Shown: positions 14,777 to 23,949, counted from the first letter of the stretch. The stretch: 30,792 nt of DNA from Flavobacterium sp. (GCA_030153045.1 JASLID010000121.1:1-30792), one strand, 5' to 3'. Numbers and translations: made by a program. Notes: generated by a model not told the origin, from the sequence alone.

Positions 14777-15721
14777 TTATAAGCTGTATTTAATTCCAAG
14801 TGTTAGCCCTAATCCGCTAATTCCAACATAAGAACTGATGTCATCTGTAGCTTTAGTATTGTCAAAACCAGCCGCATTAGTTACTTTACTGTTAGAACCA
14901 CCATTCAATTGGTCAACATAATTCACGTGACTTGCAGAATAAGAAGCATCTGGCCTGAAAGCGGTAGGTGTATATAATTTATCTACACCTTCTTCCTCAT
15001 ACACTTCTGTTTCTTTAGATTTGCCGTGCACTGTGAAGTTACGGTATTCCAATTCAGCAAAAGCTGATATGTTTTTTCCTAATTTATAAGAAGTCCCAAT
15101 ATTTGCCATAAATCCGACAGTTGGTTGCGGTTTTACAACATCTTTAGCATATGTATGTGTCGTTCCTGCCGGATTAGTGTAGACACGATTGGTTTCAATA
15201 GTCAAATCACCATGAACTGGGACAATAACACCTACTTTTGTGTATGTTTCAAAATTGCTCACTTCTCCTAAAAACAAGACTAATGAAGGAGAAAAATCAA
15301 ATGCTTTTATTCTTCCTTCCGCTGTACCATCAACGAAAGTTGGTCCGGCACCTACTAACCTATGATTAGTCTGAACCATTGTTTTGCTATTGCCAGAGAA
15401 ATAATTCAACCCTAATTCAACCCCTAAACGAGTTGTAAAACGGTAGCCAGCTGTTATATTTGAACGGAATCCTTCTCCAAAAGATCCATGATTTGTTTCT
15501 CTTGAAATTAAAGTAGTACCATCTGCAGCGTATACATCTGTATTTGGTAATTGACCGTTAACGATTGGAAATTCTGTTGCAGCTGTTTGGATAAAGTAAG
15601 AACCTCCTACTTTAAAATACCAGCTTTCTTTTGTTTCTACTTTTGTTTCTGTTGGCTGTTCCTGCGCAACCATTGTCATGGTACAGGCCATGAATCCTAA
15701 TAAGAATAATTTGTTTTTCAT
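14777..15721 (-). CDS. Outer-membrane beta-barrel protein
   Basis: 314 aa with a signal peptide (MKNKLFLLGFMACTMTMVAQ). The mature part consists of alternating amphipathic strands: WYFKVGGSYFIQ, FRSNITAGYRFTTRLGVELGLNYF, FDFSPSLVLFLG, ETYTKVGVIVPVHGDLTIE, TVGFMANIGTSYKLGKNISAFAELEYRNF, ending GISGLGLTLGIKYSL. Strand pairs and loops fit an 8-stranded barrel of the OmpA/OmpW-like size class. The last residues (strand ending Y-S-L) resemble an outer-membrane insertion signal, though the usual terminal Phe is replaced by Leu. It converges with the sensor kinase gene. The pore or binding function cannot be told from sequence. Confidence 0.85.
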   Translation of the reverse strand: MKNKLFLLGFMACTMTMVAQEQPTETKVETKESWYFKVGGSYFIQTAATEFPIVNGQLPNTDVYAADGTTLISRETNHGSFGEGFRSNITAGYRFTTRLGVELGLNYFSGNSKTMVQTNHRLVGAGPTFVDGTAEGRIKAFDFSPSLVLFLGEVSNFETYTKVGVIVPVHGDLTIETNRVYTNPAGTTHTYAKDVVKPQPTVGFMANIGTSYKLGKNISAFAELEYRNFTVHGKSKETEVYEEEGVDKLYTPTAFRPDASYSASHVNYVDQLNGGSNSKVTNAAGFDNTKATDDISSYVGISGLGLTLGIKYSL

Positions 15722-15749
15722 AATAAATTTGGGGAATTTTTATTTTTTG

Positions 15750-15757
15750 CAAAAGTA
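15750..15757 (-). promoter_or_regulatory. -7 element of the barrel protein gene
   Basis: The minus-strand TACTTTTG fits TAnnTTTG and lies 28 bases before the ATG. No -33 box at normal spacing is obvious. Confidence 0.45.
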
Positions 15758-15888
15758 AAAAACCCCCAATCAATATCATAACTCAAAACATAGGTCACAT
15801 ATACTTAAATAATTAAAAACCTAGTGCTAATTATATTTTAACAGAATTCTTGATGACCTAGCCTATAATAGACTCTGTATAAGCAAGT

Positions 15889-17859
15889 TTACTTTTGTGC
15901 TTTGGCAATCGCTTGATTTCCTGTCTGATTTTGCTGTGAAATTACCGGAGCTGACTTGCCAAATTCTAAAGATGTTCCGTTCCACCACATTGCGTTTTTG
16001 ACTTCTTTCGACTCTTCATCGATATCCATTAGGTCTTCCAGGTTCTTATCGAAATTTTTTGCTAAAACTTCTTTTGGAACTTCCATTTGTTTCGTGTCTG
16101 ATTTTTCACCCACAGCAATCCAATAAAACGAAATTGATGAAGTTCCGGCTTTATTTTCTTTCACTGTAAATCCATCTGCTGAAACCGACGCCACATAAAC
16201 GCCATTTGTTTCTCCCATAGGAGATACAGTTACAATAACCGGCTTATCTTTTGAGATTAGATTAGCAAAGTTTTTATCGAATGTGATTCTGGATGTTCCA
16301 TTTACCAATTCACCAACACCTTTGGCAGACACATCAATGGTTGTAGAAGTTGAAGCGTAAGTGGCTATTTTATCTCCAGTCCCATTTTCGCTTACGACTG
16401 CATAAGCTTTGTTTGTTATTGCTGTACCGTCTGTATAAGAACCGAAACGATTTCCTTTAGTAATCAAACCGTATTGTTCTCCTTTGATATGACCGCCTAA
16501 AAAGTCGCCTTCAATACCAAGTCCTACGGAGCTGGATTGTTGAGAACTTTCGCCATTTTTGGAAGTACTGCTCTGATAGGCGCCGTTCCCTAATACTGCA
16601 TAGAGCGTTCCGGTACTTCTTCTATAACCCAGCATACCATAGGTACCCGCACTGTTGATCGTTCCTATAACGCCTCCTACCTGATTTCCGGCATTGGCCA
16701 ACGCCTGTCCTTTGACACCAAAAGAGAAGATTGTGTTTCCGTTTGCAGCAGCTAATTGTCCGTTAACCGCCGAATTAGCATCTGATAAGGTTGTCCCGGC
16801 GGTAGAAGAAAAAGTAAGCCCTCTAACCCCTGTTCCTGAACTTGACGTACCAAAATATTCCCCTTGAACACCGCCTAAATTTGTTGTTCCTGAGCTAATC
16901 GCACCATAAACACCGCTACCATTATTGGCAGAATACCCATTTATTGCATAAGCACTGGTGCTGCTTGAGGTAACGGTTAACAAATCTGAAGAAGCTGGCG
17001 CACTATTATTTATACCTACTCTACCATTATTTAAAATCCTCATTCTTTCATCAAAATAAGGAGAGGCTGCCTTACCTGTAGAGAATATTAACGCTTTGGT
17101 ATTGTTTGCATTGGCTATGAACATGTCCTGTCCGCTTCCAATGAAACTCACATCGTTTGCAACTCCTATATTATGCGCTCCTAGAGCAGTATGTGTAGAA
17201 CTATTGATTCCCATCCAGGCATAACCTGTTGTTGCTGACGCATTATCAGCAGATGCATTATAACCACTCTTCGCCTGAACTCCAGTACTGGTGTTTTGAA
17301 CATTAAATTGTAAGAAGTCATTAATACTTCCCGTTGCATTTACAATTTTATTTACTACAGTTGTTCCGGCAGCAACCTCTAATTTTGAACTAGGTGAAGG
17401 CGTTCCGATACCCACATTACCGGTACTCATAACCCTCACTTTTTCATTATCATTCGTTTTAATAACAAGATCGACTAAGTCAGTTGTTCCTATATAATTT
17501 GATGTTGGATTTGTTCCTGTATTTCCTGTTAGTTTCCAATCAGAGTTACTTCCTGTAGCCACAGCTATCCAAAGCGTACCATCCCAATAATAAAACCCCG
17601 GTGATACCTGATTGGGTCCTAAAGCAGAAGTAAAAGTATTGTAAACCAATTCAGATATTGTTGGAGTAGTAATTGTCGCCACATTTGTAGCCGACAAAGC
17701 TACTCGAGGGATTAAAACACCATCAGTTGTAGAGGTTACGTCCAAAGCTCCTTGTGGAGAAGTGGTTCCCATTCCTATTTGAGCGTTACAATTGATAAAA
17801 CCTATTATGGTAAAACATAGGGAGAGCAAAATAGATCTTGGTGAGAAGAATAATACCAT
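15889..17859 (-). CDS. Fibre-like surface protein without NTANG repeats, SPMG-type C-terminus
   Basis: 656 aa. The signal peptide ends near CNAQ (residue ~27). The head resembles the two giants: QIGMGTTSPQGALDVTS, DGVLIPRVAL, PGFYYWDGTLW and WKLTGNTGTNP. An NVGIGTPSPSSKLEV segment follows, then ~330 residues of Gly/Ser/Ala-rich short strands (AVNGQLAAANG, GTYGMLGYRRSTG, LGIEGDFLGGHIKGEQYGL). The C-terminal ~150 residues (LVNGTSRITFDKNFA, SPMGETNGVY, FYWIAVGEKSD, NAMWWNGTSLEFGK) match the end of the 1032-aa protein. It lacks the 17-residue array and any sorting domain. Probably a surface or fibre protein; ligand unknown. Confidence 0.78.
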   Translation of the reverse strand: MVLFFSPRSILLSLCFTIIGFINCNAQIGMGTTSPQGALDVTSTTDGVLIPRVALSATNVATITTPTISELVYNTFTSALGPNQVSPGFYYWDGTLWIAVATGSNSDWKLTGNTGTNPTSNYIGTTDLVDLVIKTNDNEKVRVMSTGNVGIGTPSPSSKLEVAAGTTVVNKIVNATGSINDFLQFNVQNTSTGVQAKSGYNASADNASATTGYAWMGINSSTHTALGAHNIGVANDVSFIGSGQDMFIANANNTKALIFSTGKAASPYFDERMRILNNGRVGINNSAPASSDLLTVTSSSTSAYAINGYSANNGSGVYGAISSGTTNLGGVQGEYFGTSSSGTGVRGLTFSSTAGTTLSDANSAVNGQLAAANGNTIFSFGVKGQALANAGNQVGGVIGTINSAGTYGMLGYRRSTGTLYAVLGNGAYQSSTSKNGESSQQSSSVGLGIEGDFLGGHIKGEQYGLITKGNRFGSYTDGTAITNKAYAVVSENGTGDKIATYASTSTTIDVSAKGVGELVNGTSRITFDKNFANLISKDKPVIVTVSPMGETNGVYVASVSADGFTVKENKAGTSSISFYWIAVGEKSDTKQMEVPKEVLAKNFDKNLEDLMDIDEESKEVKNAMWWNGTSLEFGKSAPVISQQNQTGNQAIAKAQK

Positions 17860-17902
17860 GATAGTTAGTTTTAGGGATTAATAATGTAGCAAATTACATA
17901 TT

Positions 17903-17928
17903 AAAAATCCCTGAATAAGAGGGTTTTA
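17903..17928 (-). terminator. Weak terminator downstream of dnaE
   Basis: Minus-strand AAAACCCT / AGGGATTTT with a 7-base loop and a following T run, about 90 bases past the dnaE stop and just upstream of the 656-aa gene. The stem is short and bulged, so confidence is low. Confidence 0.35.
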
Positions 17929-18013
17929 CCTCCTATTTTGTTAAAAACAACTATGATGAATTTTCTTCCTTTTATGTTTTTTATTGACGTTATGATTAAA
18001 CCCTGAATAGCTC

Positions 18014-21000
18014 TTAATTCAGTTTAAAGTTCAATTGCATTTTCTCCAATTCCAATAACAATTCGTTAGAGATTTTGATTTTCAATTTCCTACTATTCAT
18101 CGAAATTCTGTTAACGACTATGGTCTCTTCCACTTCGGTAACTGTAACTGCTCCTTGGTTTTCTGATTCTAGAATATCTCCATTTTCATCCAAAAGCACT
18201 TCTTCCACTTCAATTGGTGCTGCTTCAATTTGACGTTTTACACTTTCCAATTCTAACACTTCAAAAGTCACTGTATTCTGACCGTTATTCGATTGGAAAA
18301 GCTCGTTTAATTTAACGACCATTTCTTCACGCAGCTCTTTGATATCCAAATGAATAATTAATTTTTTAGCAAAAATCTGTAAAACATCTTGCAAGGATTC
18401 TACTTGTAGAAAATTAATCTGTGGATCTGATTTCTTCCCTGTTTCGCGATTCACCCACCCATCCTTGATGTTTACTTTAATATACACAAACTGATTTTGA
18501 ACCAAATAATGTCTGTGTTTTAAATACTCCTCATTAAAAATTCGGAATTCATAATTCTCATCATAACCTTCCAAAACAAATGTTGCCCAACCTTTACCGT
18601 TCTTTGCAGTTCGATGTTGTACATTGGTTACAATCCCTCCAAAAGCAAGGTTTTTCCCAACATATTGTTCTAAACTTTTTAAAGATTCAAGTTTGGTATT
18701 GCAAAAATATTTCATTTCGAATTTAAAGTCATCTAGCGGATGCCCTGAAATATAAATTCCAACCACTTCTTTTTCTTTGGCGAGTTTTTCCATCGTGCTC
18801 CATTCTTCACATGGAGGTACAACTGGCTCTGCAATTTGCACTTCAGAAGCATCACCGAACAAACTCACTTGCGACGAATTTTCATTTTCTTGAAACTTAG
18901 AACCGTAACGCATGGCTTTTTCTAGGAAAGTAATATTATCTCCATCGGTGTGGAAATATTGTGCGCGATGTGTGTTATCAAAACAATCTAAACCACCGGC
19001 TAGTGCTAAATTTTCAAAAGCTTTTTTATTAGCCGCACGCAAATCGATGCGCTTGGCCAAATCAAAAATAGATTTGTATTTTCCGTCTTTTCTGTTTTCG
19101 ACAATGGTATTTACGGCTCCGTTTCCAACGCCTTTTACAGCACCAATTCCGAAACGAACAGCATACTCTTCATTTACTGTAAATTTATAAAACGACTCGT
19201 TCACATCAGGTCCTAAAACCTGCAATCCCATTCGTTTACATTCTTCCATAAAGAACGAAACTTGTTTGATATCGCTCATATTATTGGAAAGCACAGCCGC
19301 CATATATTCAGCCGGATAGTTTGCTTTTAGATAGGCCGTTTGATAAGCAATCCAGGCATAACACGTTGAGTGCGATTTATTGAACGCATATTCGGCAAAA
19401 GCTTCCCAGTCTTTCCAGATTTTTTCTAGTTTATCTTCGGCGTGACCTTTGGCAGCAGCCTGACTCACGAATTTCGGTTTCATTTTATCAAGGACGTCAC
19501 GCTGTTTTTTTCCCATCGCTTTACGCAGAACGTCGGCATCCCCTTTCGAGAAGTCGGCCAATTTTTGCGACAAAAGCATTACCTGCTCTTGGTAAACGGT
19601 AATTCCGTAAGTATCTTTTAATAAGTCTTCACAAGCTTCGAGGTCATATTCAATCGGTTCTTCACCGTTTTTTCTTTTAATGAAACTTGGAATATAGGCA
19701 ATTGGTCCCGGGCGATATAGTGCATTCATCGCAATCAAATCATTGAAAACCGTAGGCTTCAACTCTTTCATATATTTCTGCATTCCGGCACTTTCATACT
19801 GAAATATCCCGACTGTTTCTCCGCGTTGGAAAAGCTCAAAAGTCTTGATATCATCTATAGGAAAAGTGTCTGGATCGAGTACTTTTCCGGTTCTGTATTT
19901 GATCAGTTTTACCGTGTCTTTAATCAAAGTAAGGGTCTTCAGACCCAAGAAGTCCATTTTTAACAATCCGGCGCTTTCGGCCACGGAGTTATCAAATTGG
20001 GTAACATATAAATCAGAGTCTTTCGCCGTAGTAACAGGCACGAAATTGGTAATATCGCTTGGCGTAATAATTACTCCACAAGCGTGAATCCCTGTATTTC
20101 TTAGATTTCCTTCTAATATTTGTGCTTGTTGAATGGTTTCTCCACTTAAATCATCCGCTTTTGAAAGATCAATTAATTCCTTCATTCGATCGAAATCTTC
20201 TGGGCGCAATACCTTTTTGATTTCGACTTCCGAATCTTTCATGAAACGGGCCAGACTCCATTTTCCCGGAAGCATTCCTGGTAAGAGTTTCGCTATTTTA
20301 TCGGCTTCAAAAAGAGGTAAATCCAACACTCTGGCAGTATCACGAATGGCCGATTTTGCTGCCATGGTACCGTAAGTAATAATTTGCGCTACTTGTTTTG
20401 AACCGTATTTTTGAATTACATAATCCATAACACGGCTTCGTCCCTCGTCATCAAAATCGATATCAATATCGGGTAACGACACACGATCCGGATTTAAGAA
20501 ACGCTCAAAAAGCAAATTATACATCAATGGATCTATGTTTGTAATTCCCAAACAATACGCTACTACTGAACCAGCTGCCGATCCACGACCGGGACCAACG
20601 GATACGTCCATTTTTCGGGCTTCGGCAATGAAATCCTGAACAATCAAAAAGTATCCAGGATAACCAGAATTTTCAATCGTTAGTAATTCGAAATCGATGC
20701 GTTCTTTTATTTCTTCGGTGATTTCGGCATAACGTCTTTTGGCCCCTTCATAAGTAAGGTAATGCAGGTATTTATTTTCTCCGCGTTTGCCTTCGTCAGT
20801 AGTATCTTCTTCGACTAAAAATTCGTTCGGAATTTCAAATTTTGGAAGTAAAACATCACGGTAAAGCGAGTAAATTTCAATTTTGTCTACAATTTCTTGA
20901 ATGTTGATGATGGCTTCAGGCAAATCAGAGAAGACCTTTTTCATTTCTTCATCCGATTTGAAATAGTATTCCTGATTCGGCAATCCGAAACGATACCCAC

Positions 21001-22534
21001 GACCACGACCAATAGGCGTAGCTTGTTTTTCTCCTTCTTTGACACACAATAAAATATCGTGTGCATTGGCATCTTCCTTGGAAATGTAGAAGATGTTATT
21101 TGTTGCGATGAGTTTTACTTCATGCTTTTTGGCAAAAGAAATCAGGGTTTGATTCACCCGATTTTCATCCTCCTGATTGTGACGCATTAACTCGATGTAG
21201 AAATCACTTCCGAATTGCGATTTCCACCAAAGCAAAGCTTCTTCTGCTTGGTTTTCACCTATATTTAAAATTTTACTTGGAATTTCCCCGTAGAGATTTC
21301 CGGATAAAACGATGATGTCTTCTTTGTATTGTTCGATAACTTCCCGATCAATTCTGGGCACATAATAAAACCCTTCCGTATATGCAATGGAAGACATTTT
21401 GGCCAAATTATGATAGCCTTTTTTATTTTTGGCAAGAAAAACAACTTGATAACCGTTGTCTTTTTTGGTTTTGTCTTTGTGGTTGTCACATACAAAAAAT
21501 TCGCAGCCTACAATGGGCTTCATTTCCACTTCAGTAGGTTCTTCCCCATTTTCTACTGCTGTGGCATTTTTAGCAGCAGCCGATTTGTTGTGATTCAACA
21601 CATCGCGAACGAAATGAAAAGCCCCCATTAAGTTGGCGTGATCCGTCATGGCTACAGCTGGCATTTTGTTTTTGGCCGCAGCCGAAACTAAATTGGCAAT
21701 AGAAATTGTCGATTGTAATACCGAAAATTGGGTGTGATTGTGCAGATGCACGAAAGTAGCTTCTTTTAAATCCTGTTTATGCTCTTCAGAAATAGGAGTT
21801 TGAACTTCAATTTTCTCAATCTGTTGTAAACGTTTTCTAATTTCGTCTGAAGCGGATTTGAGATTGATGTGTTTTAATCCAATGAGTTGAATTTCAACTG
21901 GATTTTTTGCTTGAAATTCCTGAAAATAACTCGCCGGGACATCGAGTTCTTCTTTAGTAAAAACTTCTCTTTTTACTAATTCTAAGAAACAACGTGTCGT
22001 TGCCTCTACATCGGCAGTCGCGTTGTGTGCTTCCGAAAAAGGAACTTTGAAAAGATATTGGTGTAGCTCGGTTAGTGTTGGCAGTTTAAATCGCCCACCA
22101 CGACCTCCAGGTAATTTTAATAATTCGGCAGTGACTTCAGTACAGGTATCCAAGACTGGCATTTTAACCATATCGGATCCAATTCCTGCACGATGAAACT
22201 CGCATCCCATGATATTGACGTCAAAACCAACGTTTTGCCCAACGATAAATTTGGTTTTGGAAAGCGCAATGTTGAATTTCTCTAAAACTTCCTGTAACGA
22301 AACCCCTTGTTCCATGGCCAATTCCGTGGAAATTCCGTGAATACGTTCCGCATCATAGGGAATATTAAACCCTTCTGGTTTGACTAAATAATCCTGATGT
22401 TCGATAAGATTCCCCATTTCGTCATGCAATTGCCATGCGATTTGGATACAACGAGGCCAGTTGTCGGTATCGGTAATGGGTGCCGACCAACTGCGTGGTA
22501 AACCTGTGGTTTCGGTATCGAAGATTAAGTACAT
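18014..22534 (-). CDS. dnaE: DNA polymerase III alpha subunit with N-terminal proofreading exonuclease
   Basis: 1506 aa, longer than the ~1160 aa of a plain DnaE. Residues 1-~190 are a DEDDh exonuclease: DTETTG (Asp6, Glu8), GQNVGFD (Asp105) and HNATAD (His170, Asp175). After a linker, the PHP domain starts at ~262 (HLHNHTQFS, then AMTDHANLMGAF). The polymerase core has GPGRGSAAGS and LPDIDIDFDDEGR, which supplies catalytic aspartates, then IHACGVIITP, ALYRPGPIAYIP and YGITVYQEQVM. The helix-hairpin and OB-fold parts follow (GIGAVKGVGNGAV; AFGGIVTNVQHRTAKNGKGWATF). It is the replicative polymerase, here carrying proofreading in cis. The ATG at 22534 opens directly into the exonuclease motif. 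Promoter at 22588-22618. Confidence 0.97.
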   Translation of the reverse strand: MYLIFDTETTGLPRSWSAPITDTDNWPRCIQIAWQLHDEMGNLIEHQDYLVKPEGFNIPYDAERIHGISTELAMEQGVSLQEVLEKFNIALSKTKFIVGQNVGFDVNIMGCEFHRAGIGSDMVKMPVLDTCTEVTAELLKLPGGRGGRFKLPTLTELHQYLFKVPFSEAHNATADVEATTRCFLELVKREVFTKEELDVPASYFQEFQAKNPVEIQLIGLKHINLKSASDEIRKRLQQIEKIEVQTPISEEHKQDLKEATFVHLHNHTQFSVLQSTISIANLVSAAAKNKMPAVAMTDHANLMGAFHFVRDVLNHNKSAAAKNATAVENGEEPTEVEMKPIVGCEFFVCDNHKDKTKKDNGYQVVFLAKNKKGYHNLAKMSSIAYTEGFYYVPRIDREVIEQYKEDIIVLSGNLYGEIPSKILNIGENQAEEALLWWKSQFGSDFYIELMRHNQEDENRVNQTLISFAKKHEVKLIATNNIFYISKEDANAHDILLCVKEGEKQATPIGRGRGYRFGLPNQEYYFKSDEEMKKVFSDLPEAIINIQEIVDKIEIYSLYRDVLLPKFEIPNEFLVEEDTTDEGKRGENKYLHYLTYEGAKRRYAEITEEIKERIDFELLTIENSGYPGYFLIVQDFIAEARKMDVSVGPGRGSAAGSVVAYCLGITNIDPLMYNLLFERFLNPDRVSLPDIDIDFDDEGRSRVMDYVIQKYGSKQVAQIITYGTMAAKSAIRDTARVLDLPLFEADKIAKLLPGMLPGKWSLARFMKDSEVEIKKVLRPEDFDRMKELIDLSKADDLSGETIQQAQILEGNLRNTGIHACGVIITPSDITNFVPVTTAKDSDLYVTQFDNSVAESAGLLKMDFLGLKTLTLIKDTVKLIKYRTGKVLDPDTFPIDDIKTFELFQRGETVGIFQYESAGMQKYMKELKPTVFNDLIAMNALYRPGPIAYIPSFIKRKNGEEPIEYDLEACEDLLKDTYGITVYQEQVMLLSQKLADFSKGDADVLRKAMGKKQRDVLDKMKPKFVSQAAAKGHAEDKLEKIWKDWEAFAEYAFNKSHSTCYAWIAYQTAYLKANYPAEYMAAVLSNNMSDIKQVSFFMEECKRMGLQVLGPDVNESFYKFTVNEEYAVRFGIGAVKGVGNGAVNTIVENRKDGKYKSIFDLAKRIDLRAANKKAFENLALAGGLDCFDNTHRAQYFHTDGDNITFLEKAMRYGSKFQENENSSQVSLFGDASEVQIAEPVVPPCEEWSTMEKLAKEKEVVGIYISGHPLDDFKFEMKYFCNTKLESLKSLEQYVGKNLAFGGIVTNVQHRTAKNGKGWATFVLEGYDENYEFRIFNEEYLKHRHYLVQNQFVYIKVNIKDGWVNRETGKKSDPQINFLQVESLQDVLQIFAKKLIIHLDIKELREEMVVKLNELFQSNNGQNTVTFEVLELESVKRQIEAAPIEVEEVLLDENGDILESENQGAVTVTEVEETIVVNRISMNSRKLKIKISNELLLELEKMQLNFKLN

Positions 22535-22540
22535 TCTGTT

Positions 22541-22572
22541 GAGCTTTAGGCTTTAGGCGAGAAGCCGTAAGC
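22541..22572. repeat. GCTTTAGGC-type short intergenic repeat
   Basis: GCTTTAGGCTTTAGGC, a spacer, then GCCGTAAGC. Related words (GCCTAAAGC, AGGCTTTAAGCCATAAGC) fill 27232-27312. It sits in the predicted dnaE 5' leader. Confidence 0.5.
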
Positions 22573-22587
22573 AAATTTTAAACAAAA

Positions 22588-22618
22588 CAAAAGTACATTT
22601 TATGGAAAGGAAAATCAA
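22588..22618 (-). promoter_or_regulatory. dnaE promoter
   Basis: On the minus strand TTG (22616-22618), a 20-base spacer and TACTTTTG (22588-22595) match the Flavobacteriaceae TTG / TAnnTTTG consensus. The leader would be about 45 bases. Confidence 0.65.
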
Positions 22619-22635
22619 TTTTAGTTATCAACAAA

Positions 22636-22665
22636 AAAACCCACCTCGATTGAGATGGGTTTTTG
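22636..22665 (-). terminator. Terminator of the RRM protein gene
   Basis: Minus-strand stem CCCATCTC / GAGGTGGG with loop AATC followed by TTTTTTT, starting about 25 bases past the stop at 22689. The stem contains a single U-G wobble in minus-strand RNA. Confidence 0.8.
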
Positions 22666-22688
22666 AATATTTTGAAAATAAGTATAGA

Positions 22689-23081
22689 TTAGTATCCTCC
22701 TCTGTTTCCACCACGGTCATTTCCGCCACGGCTGTTTCCACCACCGTAACCACCACGATCATTACTTCCGCCACGGCTATTTCCACCACTATAACTTCCA
22801 CCTGGGCGAGAGTTATTAAAGCTTCTTCTTTCACCTTCTGGTTTTGGCTCTGATTTGTTAACCACAATAGCACGACCGTCAACAGTAGCACCGTTTAACT
22901 CGTCAATTGCTTTTTGTCCTTCTTCGTCGTTTGGCATTTCAACAAAACCAAAACCTTTACTTCTACCTGTGAATTTGTCAGTAATAATTTTTACTGATTC
23001 TACAGCTCCGTAAGCCTCAAAAGACTCTCTTAAATCTGCTTCCTCGATACTCCAAGGAAGACTTCCTACAAAAATGTTCAT
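22689..23081 (-). CDS. RRM RNA-binding protein with Gly-rich (RGG) tail
   Basis: 130 aa. One RNA recognition motif spans residues ~1-80: RNP2 IFVGSL (3-8) and RNP1 KGFGFVEM (42-49), with the aromatic residues that stack on RNA bases. Residues ~88-130 are a low-complexity tail rich in Gly, Arg, Asn and Ser (SRGGSNDRGGYGGGNSRGG). This arrangement is common in Bacteroidota and cyanobacteria; the proteins are abundant, bind single-stranded RNA broadly and can be cold-responsive. It is monocistronic, with its own terminator at 22636 and a TACCTTTG -7 element at 23105. Confidence 0.95.
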   Translation of the reverse strand: MNIFVGSLPWSIEEADLRESFEAYGAVESVKIITDKFTGRSKGFGFVEMPNDEEGQKAIDELNGATVDGRAIVVNKSEPKPEGERRSFNNSRPGGSYSGGNSRGGSNDRGGYGGGNSRGGNDRGGNRGGY

Positions 23082-23104
23082 ATATACATTTATTAAATAA
23101 AGGT

Positions 23105-23112
23105 CAAAGGTA
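23105..23112 (-). promoter_or_regulatory. -7 element of the RRM protein gene
   Basis: The minus-strand TACCTTTG fits TAnnTTTG exactly and lies 23 bases before the ATG. Confidence 0.55.
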
Positions 23113-23232
23113 GTCTATTAAATTACTAAAACACTCATTATTAATGTTTTTCTTTAAAAATAAATGTTTTCTTAATCTTAAAAACCACGTATAAAAAGTA
23201 TGAATGATTGAAAATTAACTTTTTGCGAATTT

Positions 23233-23919
23233 TTAGTTCAATGGAATTTTATAGAAAAAACCATCTCTGCAACTGGTTATTTGATCCGTAAGCTCATCAA
23301 AAGCCACAAATTTAAAACTTCCAGAAATTGTAGCGCCAGTGTTTTCAGTGATTTTAATTTCACCATTACTATATAACACATTCTGAATTAAAACTTTAGC
23401 GTCTGCATTTCCTCCAGAAATCGTTACAATATCACCTGCTTTATAATTATCTCCAGGATTATTTACGGCAACACTGGTTATTACACCCGAAGCATTTGCG
23501 ATACAATTTAATTTTAATCCGCTTCCCGAACCTCCCGTAGTAGCAACTATACTTGAAGTTGTATACCCTGTACCACCAGCTGTCAATAAAATTTCATATG
23601 CTGGCGCGCTTGTAATTCCAGTCGTATATTTAATACTCGAATTGCTTTCAGGCGAGAAAGAAGCATTATTCAACTGATTTGTAGTTCCTAACTTATATGT
23701 TCCAACAGCTGTTGAACTCGTATTTAAAACCAAGCTCCCTGTTGGTCCAAAACCCGTAAGAATTAATCCTCCAGATGCGTTTCTTACAGCAGTTTGAGTT
23801 GTAGCATTCCATGTTACTGAGCTGATAACACCTTGAAATCCTGGATTATTGAACTCTACTTCTTTGTTACAAGAAATCAAAGACAATGATATTAAAATAA
23901 ATGCAGCAATTTTTTTCAT
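23233..23919 (-). CDS. Lipoprotein, DUF6252-like, with an internal Gly-rich insertion
   Basis: 228 aa from the ATG at 23919; an ATG four codons earlier (23931) is possible, but the later start gives a standard lipoprotein signal (MKKIAAFILISLSLISC). The lipobox LISC predicts Cys17 as the lipidated residue. NNPGFQGVISSVTWNA, GTYKL, ISGSFKFVAFDE and FYKIPLN follow the outline of DUF6252 proteins. Between them, residues ~106-185 carry a separate strand-repeat block (LTAGGTGYTTSSIVATTGGSGSG, then GVITSVAVNNPGDNYKAGDIVTISGG) of the kind found in phage and surface fibres. Probably anchored in the outer membrane or inner leaflet; function unknown. Confidence 0.75.
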   Translation of the reverse strand: MKKIAAFILISLSLISCNKEVEFNNPGFQGVISSVTWNATTQTAVRNASGGLILTGFGPTGSLVLNTSSTAVGTYKLGTTNQLNNASFSPESNSSIKYTTGITSAPAYEILLTAGGTGYTTSSIVATTGGSGSGLKLNCIANASGVITSVAVNNPGDNYKAGDIVTISGGNADAKVLIQNVLYSNGEIKITENTGATISGSFKFVAFDELTDQITSCRDGFFYKIPLN

Positions 23920-23941
23920 GATATGATTCATATAGTTTTGA

Positions 23942-23949
23942 CAAAAATA
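23942..23949 (-). promoter_or_regulatory. -7 element of the lipoprotein gene
   Basis: The minus-strand TATTTTTG fits TAnnTTTG and lies 22 bases upstream of the preferred ATG at 23919. If transcription starts ~7 bases downstream, the ATG at 23931 would leave almost no leader, which favours the later start. Confidence 0.5.

Noticed and set aside
3694..17859. Prophage or phage-tail island, suggested by S74 and tail-fibre-like heads
   Set aside because: No capsid, terminase, portal, integrase, lysis or tail-tube genes are present, and the fibre-like proteins have Sec signal peptides.
21329..21631. Open frame antisense to dnaE
   Set aside because: It lies wholly inside the strongly conserved PHP region of dnaE, and its translation has no recognisable domain.
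22602..22891. Open frames over the Gly-rich tail of the RRM protein, rich in Val/Thr or Ser/Thr
   Set aside because: These are frame shadows of the low-complexity RGG-tail codons; the RRM frame has clear RNP motifs and its own terminator.
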